Source: Thermoleophilia bacterium
GTDB taxonomy: Bacteria; Actinomycetota; Thermoleophilia; Gaiellales; Gaiellaceae
Length of the DNA stretch: 40,411 bases
Assembly: GCA_017882605.1 (NCBI GenBank)
Contig: JADGPE010000010.1
Location: 1-40,411 of the forward strand
Reading direction: 5' to 3'
Part shown: positions 25,484 through 33,214 of the stretch, in pieces
Numbering within the stretch: the stretch's first letter is position 1
Layout of the letters: each line of letters opens with the position of its first letter
Notes under the pieces: generated by a model
What the model was told of the DNA's origin: nothing
The model's input: the letters and a program-made list of their open reading frames with translations, nothing else
Database searches by the model: none
Made by a program: the position numbers and the translations under genes

Positions 25484-27573
25484 CCCGTCGCGTCTGGCCC
25501 GGGCAGCCGTTCCCGCTCGGCCCGAACTGGGACGGGGAGGGAACGAACTTCGCGCTCTTCTCGGAGAACGCCGGGCGGGTCGAGCTCTGTCTCTTCGACG
25601 ACCACGGCGCGGAGGAGCGCCTCGAGCTGCACGAGCGTACCGCCTTCAACTGGCACTGCTACCTGCCGGATGTCGGCCCCGGACAGCGGTACGGCTATCG
25701 CGTTCACGGCCCTTACGACCCGAAGCACGGGAAGCGGTTCAACGCGTCCAAGCTGCTGATCGACCCGTACGCGAAGGCGATCGACGGCGCCGTCGACTGG
25801 CGCGCCGCGAACACGCTGCCCTACGTGCCGGGAGGCGGTCAGGATGCCGACCTGACGATCGACGAGACCGATTCGGCGCCCGCCGTCCCCCGCTCGATCG
25901 TGATCGACCCCGCGTTCGACTGGGAGGACGACGACTGGTCGCGCCCGCGCACTCCGTGGCACGAGACGGTGATCTACGAGCTGCACGTCAAGGGCTTCAC
26001 CAAGCTGCGCGAGCAGGTGCGAGACGATCTGCGCGGTACGTACGGCGGGCTTGCGAGCGCCGGAGCGATCGACTACCTCCAGTCGCTCGGCGTCACAGCG
26101 GTCGAGTTGCTGCCGATCCACCACATCGCCGAGGAAGGGTTCCTGCACGACCGGGGCCTCACCAACTACTGGGGCTACTCGACGATTGGCTACCTCGCGC
26201 CACATTCCCTGTACGCGGCGACGTCCGACCAGGTGCGCGAGTTCAAGGGCGTCGTCAAGGCGCTGCACCGCGCGGGGATCGAGGTGATCCTGGACGTGGT
26301 CTACAACCACACCGCGGAAGGCAACCATCTCGGCCCGATGCTCAGCTTCCGCGGGGTCGACAACCAGAGCTACTACCGGCTGGTGCCCGACGACCCGCGC
26401 TTCTACATGGACTACACGGGCACGGGGAACACGCTCAACCCGGTTCATCCAACGGTGCTGCGGCTGATCATGGACTCGCTGCGCTACTTCGTCACGGAGT
26501 GCCACGTCGATGGGTTCCGCTTCGACCTCGCGTCCGCGCTCGCGCGGGAGTTCTACGAGGTCGACCGCCTCTCTGCCTTCTTCGACATCATCCACCAGGA
26601 TCCGATCCTCTCCCAGGTGAAGCTGATCGCCGAGCCCTGGGATGTCGGGCCCGGCGGCTATCAGGTCGGGAACTTCCCGATCCTCTGGTCGGAGTGGAAC
26701 GGCATCTACCGCGACACGATGCGCGACTTCTGGCGCGGGCGTGCGCCGCTGCGGGACTTTGCGTCACGCTTCGGGGGCTCGGCCGACCTGTACCAGACCG
26801 ACGGCCGCAGGCCGTTCGCGTCCGTGAACTTCATCACCGCGCACGACGGCTTCACGTTGCGCGATCTCGTGTCGTACAACGAAAAGCACAACGAGGCGAA
26901 CGGCGAGGACAACCGCGACGGGACCGACGACAACCGTTCGTGGGACTGCGGCGTCGAGGGCGAGACCGACGATCCGTCGGTGAACGCGTTGCGCGCGCGC
27001 CAACAACGCAACTTCCTCGCAACGCTGCTGCTCTCGCAGGGTGTGCCGATGGTGCTCGGCGGTGACGAGATCGGACGAACGCAGGGAGGCAACAACAACG
27101 CCTGGTGTCAGGACAACGAGATCTCGTGGATCGACTGGGGCTCGTGCGACGAGGAGCTCCTCGCGTTTGCGCGCCGGCTGATCGAGCTGCGCCGAGCCCA
27201 CCCGGTCTTCCACCGCACGAAGTTCTTCGACGGCACGGGCGAGCATCTCCCCGACGTCTGGTGGATGCGTCCTGACGGCCGCCGCATGACCCGCCGCGAC
27301 TGGGACAACACCGAGTCGCGGGCGATCGGCGTGTTCCTGAACGGCGACGAGCTCGGTACGGAGACGCCGCACGGAGAGGCCGTCCGCGACGACTCGTACC
27401 TCCTGCTGTTCAACGCGTTCTTCGAGGAGATCACCTTCCGGCTGCCCGCACGGCGCTTCGGTACGCGCTGGGAGCTCGTCCTCGCGACCGGGAACTGCCA
27501 CTGCGACCGTCCCGTTCCCGGCGGGGACGTCGTGGTCGAGTCGCGTTCGCTTGCGCTGTTCCGCCGCCTGTGA
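25480..27573 (+). CDS. glgX: Glycogen debranching enzyme (GlgX/TreX type)
   Basis: This 697-aa GH13_11 isoamylase-type enzyme hydrolyses alpha-1,6 branch points. An N-terminal CBM48 domain (GTNFALFSENAGRVELCLFD) is followed by the barrel, with nucleophile D349 (GFRFDLASALAREF), acid/base E385 (IAEPWDVGPGGYQVG) and D456 (TAHDGFTLRDLVSYNEKHN). NRSWDCGVEGETDD is typical of the family. Sitting between treZ and treY it fits the TreX role: debranching storage glucan to linear chains for TreY. GTG at 25480 overlaps the treZ stop, and the TGA at 27571-27573 overlaps the treY GTG. Confidence 0.96.
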   Translation: MTRRVWPGQPFPLGPNWDGEGTNFALFSENAGRVELCLFDDHGAEERLELHERTAFNWHCYLPDVGPGQRYGYRVHGPYDPKHGKRFNASKLLIDPYAKAIDGAVDWRAANTLPYVPGGGQDADLTIDETDSAPAVPRSIVIDPAFDWEDDDWSRPRTPWHETVIYELHVKGFTKLREQVRDDLRGTYGGLASAGAIDYLQSLGVTAVELLPIHHIAEEGFLHDRGLTNYWGYSTIGYLAPHSLYAATSDQVREFKGVVKALHRAGIEVILDVVYNHTAEGNHLGPMLSFRGVDNQSYYRLVPDDPRFYMDYTGTGNTLNPVHPTVLRLIMDSLRYFVTECHVDGFRFDLASALAREFYEVDRLSAFFDIIHQDPILSQVKLIAEPWDVGPGGYQVGNFPILWSEWNGIYRDTMRDFWRGRAPLRDFASRFGGSADLYQTDGRRPFASVNFITAHDGFTLRDLVSYNEKHNEANGEDNRDGTDDNRSWDCGVEGETDDPSVNALRARQQRNFLATLLLSQGVPMVLGGDEIGRTQGGNNNAWCQDNEISWIDWGSCDEELLAFARRLIELRRAHPVFHRTKFFDGTGEHLPDVWWMRPDGRRMTRRDWDNTESRAIGVFLNGDELGTETPHGEAVRDDSYLLLFNAFFEEITFRLPARRFGTRWELVLATGNCHCDRPVPGGDVVVESRSLALFRRL

Positions 27574-29477
27574 GGGCGACCTATCGCCTCCAGCTGACGC
27601 CGGAGTTCGGGTTCGCGCAGGCCCGTGAGCTCGTTCCGTACCTGCGCGAGCTCGGTATCTCGCATCTCTATCTCTCGCCGTGCCTGCAGGCGCGCGAGGG
27701 CTCGCAGCACGGCTACGACGTCGTCGACCCACGCCGCATCTCCGAGGCGCTCGGAGGCGAGGAAGAGTTCCGCAAGCTCGCCGCGGCGGGCCTCGGCGTG
27801 ATCCTCGACATCGTCCCGAACCATATGGCGGCCGTCGATGAGAACCCGTTCTGGCGTGATCTCGACCTGCGCCAGATGTTCTTCGACGTCGACCTGCACA
27901 CGGGGTTCCATCGCCGCTTCTTCGACGTCGGCGAGCTCGGCGGGGTCAAGCAGGAGGACTGGGAGGTCTTCTGGGCGACGCATGCGAAGGTGATCGAGCT
28001 CGTGCGTGAGGGAGTCGTCGACGGGGTCCGGGTCGACCACCCAGACGGGCTCGCCAACCCTGCCGAGTATCTCGAACGGCTGCGTGAGGCCGGCGTCGAG
28101 CATGTCTGGGTCGAGAAGATCCTCGGAGCCGGCGAGGAGCTGCGCCCGTGGCCGGTGGAGGGGACGACCGGGTACGAGTTCCTGAACGACGTGCTGGCGC
28201 TCTGCGTGAACGCCGATGCGGAGGCGAGCTTCTCTTCCTTCTACGAGGAGTTCACCGGCGACACGCGCCGGCTCGAGGACATCGCCTCGCTTGCGAAGCT
28301 CGAAGTCGCGGTGAACATCTTCGAGCCGGAGCTCCGGCGCCTGCACGAGGACGTGGAGGTCGAGAACCTGCCGCTCGCGCTCGCCTCGTTCCATGTCTAC
28401 CGGACGTACATCGAGCCGCATGCGGGTGTCGTGCACGAGACCGATCGGACCGAGATCGGACGTGCAAACGTGAGCGAAGAGCTGCGGCGGATCCTCTTCC
28501 TCCAGGAAGCGGGAAACGACGACTTCGTCGTTCGCTTCCAGCAGACGACCGGCCCGGTGATGGCGAAGGGTGTCGAGGACACCGCGTTCTACCGCTACTT
28601 CCGGCTCGCCGCACTGAACGAGGTGGGAGGGGATCCCGCTCGCTTCGGTCTGAGCGTCGGCGACTTCCACCAGGCGAATGCCGCGCGCGCGTCACGGTTC
28701 CCGCTGCACATGCTGACGACCTATACGCATGACACGAAGCGATCGCCCGACGTGCGTTCGCGCATCGCGGCGCTCTCGTGGTTCCCGGAGGAGTGGGCAG
28801 AGCACGTGCGTGCGTGGCACGCGGAGCTCGGCGGCCTCGACGATGCGCGCGAGGAGCTGCTCGTCTACCAGACGCTCGTCGGTGCCTCGCCGATCGAGCG
28901 GGAGCGGCTCGACAGCTATCTGGAGAAGGCGCTGCGCGAAGGCAAGGTGAACACGAACTGGCTGACGCCGAACACGGAGCACGAGCGCGCTGTTCAGGAG
29001 TTCGCCGCGCGTGCGGCGGAGCTGCTCGCGCAGGATCCGTTTCTCGACCGGGTGCGGTCCGCAGGACGCAAGCTCGCGCTCGCGCAGTTGCTCCTCAAGC
29101 TGACCTCGCCGGGCCTACCGGACCTCTACCGCGGCGACGAGCTGGAGGATCTGTCGCTCGTCGATCCGGACAACCGGCGGCCGGTCGACTGGTCTGCGCG
29201 GCACACCGCGCTCCGCGACCTGCGGGCCGGCGTTGCGCCGGACGAGACGACGGCGAAGCTCTACGTGACCTGGAAGGCGCTCGCCTTGCGTGGCGAGCGT
29301 CCGAGTGCATTCGCCGGCTCGTACGAGCCCGTGGACGCCGGCGAGGCAGTGTGCGCCTTCCTGCGTGGCGGAGAGGTGCTGGTGGCTGCAGCGGTCCGCC
29401 CGGATGCGGCGGTCCGGCTGCCGCAGGGCTGGCGCGACGTGCTCGGCTGCGAGGGCCTTGCGCTGGCCGTCAGGTGA
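27570..29477 (+). CDS. treY: Malto-oligosyltrehalose synthase
   Basis: This 635-aa GH13_26 enzyme turns the reducing-end alpha-1,4 bond of maltodextrin into the alpha,alpha-1,1 bond of trehalose. It begins directly with the barrel (MRATYRLQLTPEFGFAQA). Catalytic residues are D156 (GVRVDHPDGL), E182 (VWVEKIL) and D388 (YTHDTKRSPDVRSR). GPVMAKGVEDTAFYRY and LKLTSPGLPDLYRGDE are TreY hallmarks. It is shorter than many TreY proteins (700-800 aa), with reduced loops. The GTG start overlaps the glgX stop. Two GC-rich hairpins follow its stop, which suits the end of the treZ-glgX-treY transcript. Confidence 0.95.
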   Translation: MRATYRLQLTPEFGFAQARELVPYLRELGISHLYLSPCLQAREGSQHGYDVVDPRRISEALGGEEEFRKLAAAGLGVILDIVPNHMAAVDENPFWRDLDLRQMFFDVDLHTGFHRRFFDVGELGGVKQEDWEVFWATHAKVIELVREGVVDGVRVDHPDGLANPAEYLERLREAGVEHVWVEKILGAGEELRPWPVEGTTGYEFLNDVLALCVNADAEASFSSFYEEFTGDTRRLEDIASLAKLEVAVNIFEPELRRLHEDVEVENLPLALASFHVYRTYIEPHAGVVHETDRTEIGRANVSEELRRILFLQEAGNDDFVVRFQQTTGPVMAKGVEDTAFYRYFRLAALNEVGGDPARFGLSVGDFHQANAARASRFPLHMLTTYTHDTKRSPDVRSRIAALSWFPEEWAEHVRAWHAELGGLDDAREELLVYQTLVGASPIERERLDSYLEKALREGKVNTNWLTPNTEHERAVQEFAARAAELLAQDPFLDRVRSAGRKLALAQLLLKLTSPGLPDLYRGDELEDLSLVDPDNRRPVDWSARHTALRDLRAGVAPDETTAKLYVTWKALALRGERPSAFAGSYEPVDAGEAVCAFLRGGEVLVAAAVRPDAAVRLPQGWRDVLGCEGLALAVR

Positions 29478-29487
29478 GAAGCAGCGA

Positions 29488-29541
29488 GGCGAGGCTCGCT
29501 ACCCTCGCCGCGGGGCCGGGGTGCCGCAGCCCCGGCCCCGC
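29488..29541 (+). terminator. Twin GC-rich hairpins after treY
   Basis: The first hairpin has arms GGCGAGG (29488-29494) and CCTCGCC (29503-29509) with an 8-nt loop. The second begins at the next base, with perfect 12-bp arms GCGGGGCCGGGG (29510-29521) and CCCCGGCCCCGC (29530-29541) and an 8-nt loop. They lie 10 nt after the treY stop. No U-run follows, so this would be a non-canonical terminator or an mRNA-protecting structure. Confidence 0.6.
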
Positions 29542-29542
29542 C

Positions 29543-29548
29543 TAAGCT
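29543..29548 (+). promoter_or_regulatory. Candidate -10 element of the APH-like gene
   Basis: TAAGCT ends 6 nt before the ATG at 29555 and follows the twin hairpins directly. No Shine-Dalgarno is present, consistent with leaderless initiation. Confidence 0.3.
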
Positions 29549-29554
29549 CCCCGC

Positions 29555-30304
29555 ATGTCGGTGGATCTGAGCGAGACGGAGGCCGTGGCGCGGGAGATCG
29601 CCGCGGAGTGGGGGCTCACGCTCGGCGAGCCCTTCGCCCTGTCGCGGTTCTCGTATGTGGCGCCGGTCGGCCACGACGCCGTGCTCAAGGTCGCGTGGGC
29701 CGGTGACGACGAGTCACTGCACGAGGACGCAGCGCTCGAAGTCTGGGAGGGCGACGGTGCGGTGCGCCTGCACCGGGTGGACCGGGCGCGGCGGGCGCTG
29801 CTCGAGGAGCGGGCGGTGCCGGGAGGGGACATCTCCGAGCTGCCCGAGGAGCAGGCGACGGCGATCGCCGTCGACGTGGCCACGCGACTCTGGCGACCGG
29901 CGGTTCCACCGTTTCGGCCCGTCGCAGGTGAGGTGCCGCGGTGGCTCGCCGCCGGAGTCGGTGCGCTCACGCCGTATGCCCGTGAGCTGTGGGACGCGTT
30001 CGACCCTGGTCATGGGTGGCTCGTCCATGGCGACTTCCACCATCACAACATCCTTCGTCACGGCAGCGGCTATGTCGCGATCGATCCGAAGCCCTACCTC
30101 TCCGACCGCGAGTACGACGTCTTCTCGTGGCTGCGCAACCCGCTCTCGTATCGGATGGTCGATCGAGAGCGGACCGAGCGCCGCATTGCCGCGTTCGTCG
30201 CCGCGGGGCTCGACGAACGGCGAATCCGCATCTGGGCGATCGTCCGCGGCGCCTATCTGACGGACGATCCGGAAGAGCTGGCGCTCCTCCGCACCCTTTA
30301 CTAG
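29555..30304 (+). CDS. APH(6)/hydroxyurea phosphotransferase-family kinase
   Basis: This 249-aa protein has a small-molecule kinase fold. The catalytic loop VHGDFHHHN carries D160 and N165, and AIDPKP carries the metal-binding D177. The HGDFHHHN plus IDPKP pair is the signature of the streptomycin 6-phosphotransferase/hydroxyurea kinase family. Members can inactivate aminoglycosides, but many chromosomal ones act on unknown sugars or metabolites, so resistance should not be assumed. The N-terminal nucleotide-binding lobe is short (VLKVAW near residue 50). The ATG at 29555 gives MSVDLSETE. It follows the trehalose locus after the twin hairpins and is probably a separate transcription unit. Confidence 0.8.
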   Translation: MSVDLSETEAVAREIAAEWGLTLGEPFALSRFSYVAPVGHDAVLKVAWAGDDESLHEDAALEVWEGDGAVRLHRVDRARRALLEERAVPGGDISELPEEQATAIAVDVATRLWRPAVPPFRPVAGEVPRWLAAGVGALTPYARELWDAFDPGHGWLVHGDFHHHNILRHGSGYVAIDPKPYLSDREYDVFSWLRNPLSYRMVDRERTERRIAAFVAAGLDERRIRIWAIVRGAYLTDDPEELALLRTLY

Positions 30305-30331
30305 GAGGACTCGGGGCCTAGGCGTTTCGCG

Positions 30332-30337
30332 TACCCT
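30332..30337 (+). promoter_or_regulatory. Candidate -10 element of the glutamate dehydrogenase gene
   Basis: TACCCT ends 7 nt before the GTG at 30345, the same hexamer and distance as at dinG. No Shine-Dalgarno is seen. Confidence 0.35.
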
Positions 30338-30344
30338 CCGGGCC

Positions 30345-31628
30345 GTGGCCGAGGCCGTCCATCCGGCAATGCAGCTCGAGTGGGACACACCGCTCTACCA
30401 GCAGGCGCTGACCCAGCTCGATCACGCGCTCGAGCTCGCGGAGGTGCCGGATTTCGTGGCGAAGCGGCTGCGCGCCCCGGAGCGTGCCGTGATCCTCAAC
30501 CTGCCGGTGAAGATGGACGACGGCGCTTACTCGATGTTTCCGGCCTATCGCGTTCAGCATTCGTCGGTGCTCGGGCCGACCAAGGGTGGCGTTCGCTACG
30601 ACCTGGCGGTCGACCTCGGCGAATGCGCGGCGCTCGCGATGTGGATGACATGGAAATGCGCACTGCTACGCCTGCCCTACGGCGGTGCGAAGGGTGGCGT
30701 GCGCTGCAACGCACGCGACCTGTCGCTCGGCGAGTTGTCGCGCATCACCCGCCGGTTCACCGCCGAGCTCGCGCCGTTCATCGGCCCGGAGCTCGACATC
30801 CCGGCGCCCGACATGGCGACGAATGAGCAGACGATGGCGTGGATGATGGACACGTATTCGATGCAGAAGGGCTACGCCGTGCCGGAGATCGTCACGGGCA
30901 AGCCGGTGTCGATCGGCGGCTCGCTCTTCCGTCACGAGGCGACGGGCGCCGGCGTCGTGATGTGTGTCGAGCGCGCCTGCGAACGGCTGGAGTGGACCCT
31001 CGCCGAGCAGCGCCTCGTCGTTCAGGGGTTCGGCAACGTCGGCGGGATCGCCGCGACCGAGTTGCACGACCGGGGCTCGCGCGTGATCGCCGTCTCCGAC
31101 ATCTCGGGCGGCGTGTTCGCCCCGGAAGGCCTCGACATCCCGACCCTGCACGCGCATGTCGCCGAGCACGGCTCACTCGAGGGCTTCGAGCGCGGCGTCG
31201 AGCGGATCACGAACGAGACCCTGCTCGAGCTCGAGTGCGACATCCTCGTCCTCGCGGCGCGCGAGGATCAGGTCACGGGCGCGAACGCGGGCAACCTTCG
31301 CTGCAAGCTGATCGCCGAGGGCGCGAACGGGCCGACGTCGAACGAAGGCGACCGCATTCTGGCGGAGCGCGGCATCCGTGTTCTGCCCGACATCCTCACG
31401 AACGCAGGCGGGGTCACCGTCTCGTACTTCGAGTGGGTGCAGGATCTCGGGCGCCTCTTCTGGGACCGCGACGAGATCCGACGCCGTCTCGCCGACAAGA
31501 TGTCGGATGCGTTCGACCGTGTCTGGAACGTGTCGGAGGAGCGCGGCATCCTGCTGCGCGACGCGGCGCTCGTCGCGGCCATCCACGAAGTCTCCGCAGC
31601 GCTCGAGGCGCGCGGCCTCTATCCCTAG
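30345..31628 (+). CDS. gdhA: Glu/Leu/Phe/Val dehydrogenase (glutamate dehydrogenase type)
   Basis: This 427-aa NAD(P)-dependent oxidoreductase interconverts glutamate and 2-oxoglutarate plus ammonia. The substrate-binding stretch GPTKGGVRYDLAVDL and the catalytic lysine in LPYGGAKGGV (K116) belong to the glutamate dehydrogenase branch. The Rossmann segment contains GFGNVGG (about residue 228), and the C-terminal part ends with a typical helical tail. Length fits hexameric NAD-type GDH. The GTG start gives MAEAVHPAMQLEWD. The CBS-domain gene follows after 5 nt and is likely co-transcribed. Confidence 0.92.
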   Translation: MAEAVHPAMQLEWDTPLYQQALTQLDHALELAEVPDFVAKRLRAPERAVILNLPVKMDDGAYSMFPAYRVQHSSVLGPTKGGVRYDLAVDLGECAALAMWMTWKCALLRLPYGGAKGGVRCNARDLSLGELSRITRRFTAELAPFIGPELDIPAPDMATNEQTMAWMMDTYSMQKGYAVPEIVTGKPVSIGGSLFRHEATGAGVVMCVERACERLEWTLAEQRLVVQGFGNVGGIAATELHDRGSRVIAVSDISGGVFAPEGLDIPTLHAHVAEHGSLEGFERGVERITNETLLELECDILVLAAREDQVTGANAGNLRCKLIAEGANGPTSNEGDRILAERGIRVLPDILTNAGGVTVSYFEWVQDLGRLFWDRDEIRRRLADKMSDAFDRVWNVSEERGILLRDAALVAAIHEVSAALEARGLYP

Positions 31629-31633
31629 AGCCG

Positions 31634-32047
31634 ATGTCCGATCAACAGCTGCTCGTCAGGGATGCGATGGTCACCGAGCCGCTGGCGCTCGACGCGACCG
31701 CGACGGCGCAGGATGCCGCGCAGGCGCTCGTGCGGCCGGAGGTGCGGTCGGTCTACGTCTGCGACGACGGGACGCTCGTCGGCGTCGTCACGCGCAAGAC
31801 GCTCGTTCGTGACGTCGTCGCGCCCGGCCGGGACCCGACGACGACCAGGCTCGGTGAGATCGCCGAGGAGCCGAACGCGACGCTCGAGGGATCGACGCCC
31901 CTGGGTGACGCGTTCGCGTTTCTCGAGCAGGAGGACTACGAGCGCGTCCCGGTGGTCGAGGACGGGAAGCTCGTCGGCGTGCTTTCACGCTCCGTGGTGC
32001 AGCGGCGGCTGGCGGAGGACGAGCCGCCGCTCGAGCTGGATACCTAG
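31634..32047 (+). CDS. CBS-pair domain protein
   Basis: This 137-aa protein consists of two CBS motifs and nothing else. The first is VRDAMVTEPLALDATATAQDAAQALV with GTLVGVVTRKTLVRDV; the second is RLGEIAEEPNATLEGSTPLGDAFAFL with RVPVVEDGKLVGVLSRSVVQRRL. CBS pairs bind adenosine nucleotides (ATP, AMP, SAM) and act as energy sensors. It sits 5 nt downstream of gdhA, so regulation of nitrogen or energy metabolism is possible but unproven. The ATG at 31634 is chosen at the domain's natural N-terminus. The TAG stop shares CTAG (32044-32047) with the convergent FMN reductase gene. Confidence 0.88.
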   Translation: MSDQQLLVRDAMVTEPLALDATATAQDAAQALVRPEVRSVYVCDDGTLVGVVTRKTLVRDVVAPGRDPTTTRLGEIAEEPNATLEGSTPLGDAFAFLEQEDYERVPVVEDGKLVGVLSRSVVQRRLAEDEPPLELDT

Positions 32048-32598
32048 GCCGCGATCTCGACGGGCGAGAGCTCCACGAGGAGCGTGTCGAGCGCCTCGCG
32101 GAGCCCCTGCCGGACTTCGTCGTCGACGAGCCTGCCCTCGTCGTCGAGCTTCTCATGCGCGTGGCCGACGGCCAGCTCGGCCTCGGCGACCCGCGACCCC
32201 ATCGCACCGAGCACCTTGCGGAGCTCGGCGCCCGCCCAGACGCCGCCGAAGGCGCCGGCGCTGGAGCTGATGACAGCAGCGGGCTTGTTGCGGAACACGT
32301 TCGTCGCGATCGGGCGCGAGCCCCAGTCGAGCGCGTTCTTGAGCGCGCCCGGAACCGACGAGTTGTACTCGGGGGTCGCGAAGAAGACTCCGTCGACGCT
32401 GCGGACGAGCTCGCGGAACGCTGCGACCGGTGCCGGCGCCGGAACGACGTCGTCGTCCTGGTCGTACGGCGGGATGCCCTTCAGGCCGTCCCAGAGAACG
32501 ACTTCGACGCCCTCCGGCGCCTCCTCGCGCAACGCGCGGAGGAGGGCCGTCGAGTTCGAAGCATTTCTGAGCGAGCCGCTGATCGCCAGGACGCGCAT
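32044..32598 (-). CDS. NADPH-dependent FMN reductase / quinone reductase family protein
   Basis: This 184-aa flavodoxin-like protein has the phosphate-binding loop GSLRNASNS at the N-terminus and ATPEYNSSVPGALKNALDW plus SSSAGAFGGVWA in the FMN site. These mark the NADPH-dependent FMN/quinone/azo reductase family of soluble enzymes that reduce FMN, quinones or chromate. The physiological substrate is unknown. The ATG at 32598 lies 3 nt after the yceI stop, so the two genes are one operon. The stop lies in a CTAG shared with the convergent CBS gene. Confidence 0.9.
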   Translation of the reverse strand: MRVLAISGSLRNASNSTALLRALREEAPEGVEVVLWDGLKGIPPYDQDDDVVPAPAPVAAFRELVRSVDGVFFATPEYNSSVPGALKNALDWGSRPIATNVFRNKPAAVISSSAGAFGGVWAGAELRKVLGAMGSRVAEAELAVGHAHEKLDDEGRLVDDEVRQGLREALDTLLVELSPVEIAA

Positions 32599-32601
32599 CG
32601 C

Positions 32602-33141
32602 TTACGCCTCCTGGGCGACCAGGGTCAGGTCGGCCTTGAGCGTGACCTCGTTGGAGAGCGCCGGCTCGCCGTTCGGGAGCGGCATGTTCCAGTTCATGTC
32701 GAAGCTGGTGCGGTCGACCGTGGTCTGCAGCTTGAGGCCGACGCGGGTCGCACCGAAGTGATCGACCGCGGGGCCGGTGATCGTGCCCTTGAGGACGGCC
32801 GGCTGCGTGATGCCCTTGATCGTGATCTCGCCGTCGATCTCGACGGCGTCGCCGTCGCGTTCGAGAGTCCCGGAGAACCCGACGACCGGGTGGCGCTCGG
32901 CGTCGAAGAACTCGGGGGAGAGCAGGTGTGCCTGGAGGTTCTCCTCCTTGGTCTGAATGCTCTCGATGCGGGCTGAGCCCGTGAGCTTGCCGTCGGCGAG
33001 CGTGGCGTCGAACTCGGTCACCTGGCCGCCGAACGTCGCGACCGCGTAGGGAACCTCGAACGCCACGCTGGAGTGGACCGTGTCCGCCTGCCAGGTGCCG
33101 GTCGGGATTCCGGTCTGCGTCTCGGTGGTGGTGGTGCTCAT
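32602..33141 (-). CDS. yceI: YceI family protein
   Basis: This 179-aa lipocalin-like protein has the family start GTWQADTVHSSVAFEVPY, the middle part LLSPEFFDAERHPVVGFSG, and EITIKGITQPAVL. YceI proteins bind isoprenoid or other amphiphilic molecules in a beta-barrel. No signal peptide is seen (MSTTTTETQTG), so this copy is cytoplasmic. A strong AGGAGG (33150-33155 on the minus strand) precedes ATG 33141 by 8 nt. A promoter with dyad elements lies upstream. The FMN reductase gene follows 3 nt after its stop. Confidence 0.93.
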   Translation of the reverse strand: MSTTTTETQTGIPTGTWQADTVHSSVAFEVPYAVATFGGQVTEFDATLADGKLTGSARIESIQTKEENLQAHLLSPEFFDAERHPVVGFSGTLERDGDAVEIDGEITIKGITQPAVLKGTITGPAVDHFGATRVGLKLQTTVDRTSFDMNWNMPLPNGEPALSNEVTLKADLTLVAQEA

Positions 33142-33162
33142 TGGTCGTTCCTCCTCTAGATT

Positions 33163-33176
33163 CTTGATTACGCAAG
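33163..33176. promoter_or_regulatory. Dyad downstream of the yceI -10
   Basis: CTTG and CAAG arms enclose 6 nt with a TA centre, placed at the expected transcription start of yceI. With the TTGCG palindrome at the -35 it could form a two-site operator for a redox- or MarR/HxlR-type repressor. The class is a guess. Confidence 0.3.
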
Positions 33177-33177
33177 T

Positions 33178-33205
33178 ATCGTAGCAGAGAAAGTTGCGAC
33201 CGCAA
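33178..33205 (-). promoter_or_regulatory. Promoter of the yceI-FMN reductase operon with overlapping palindrome
   Basis: On the minus strand TTGCGG (33200-33205) and TACGAT (33178-33183) are separated by 16 nt. The -35 lies inside a perfect dyad, TTGCG-N2-CGCAA (33194-33205), so a protein bound there would block polymerase. Transcription would start near 33171, giving a 30-nt leader with a strong Shine-Dalgarno. Confidence 0.5.
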
Positions 33206-33214
33206 ATATGTGGC

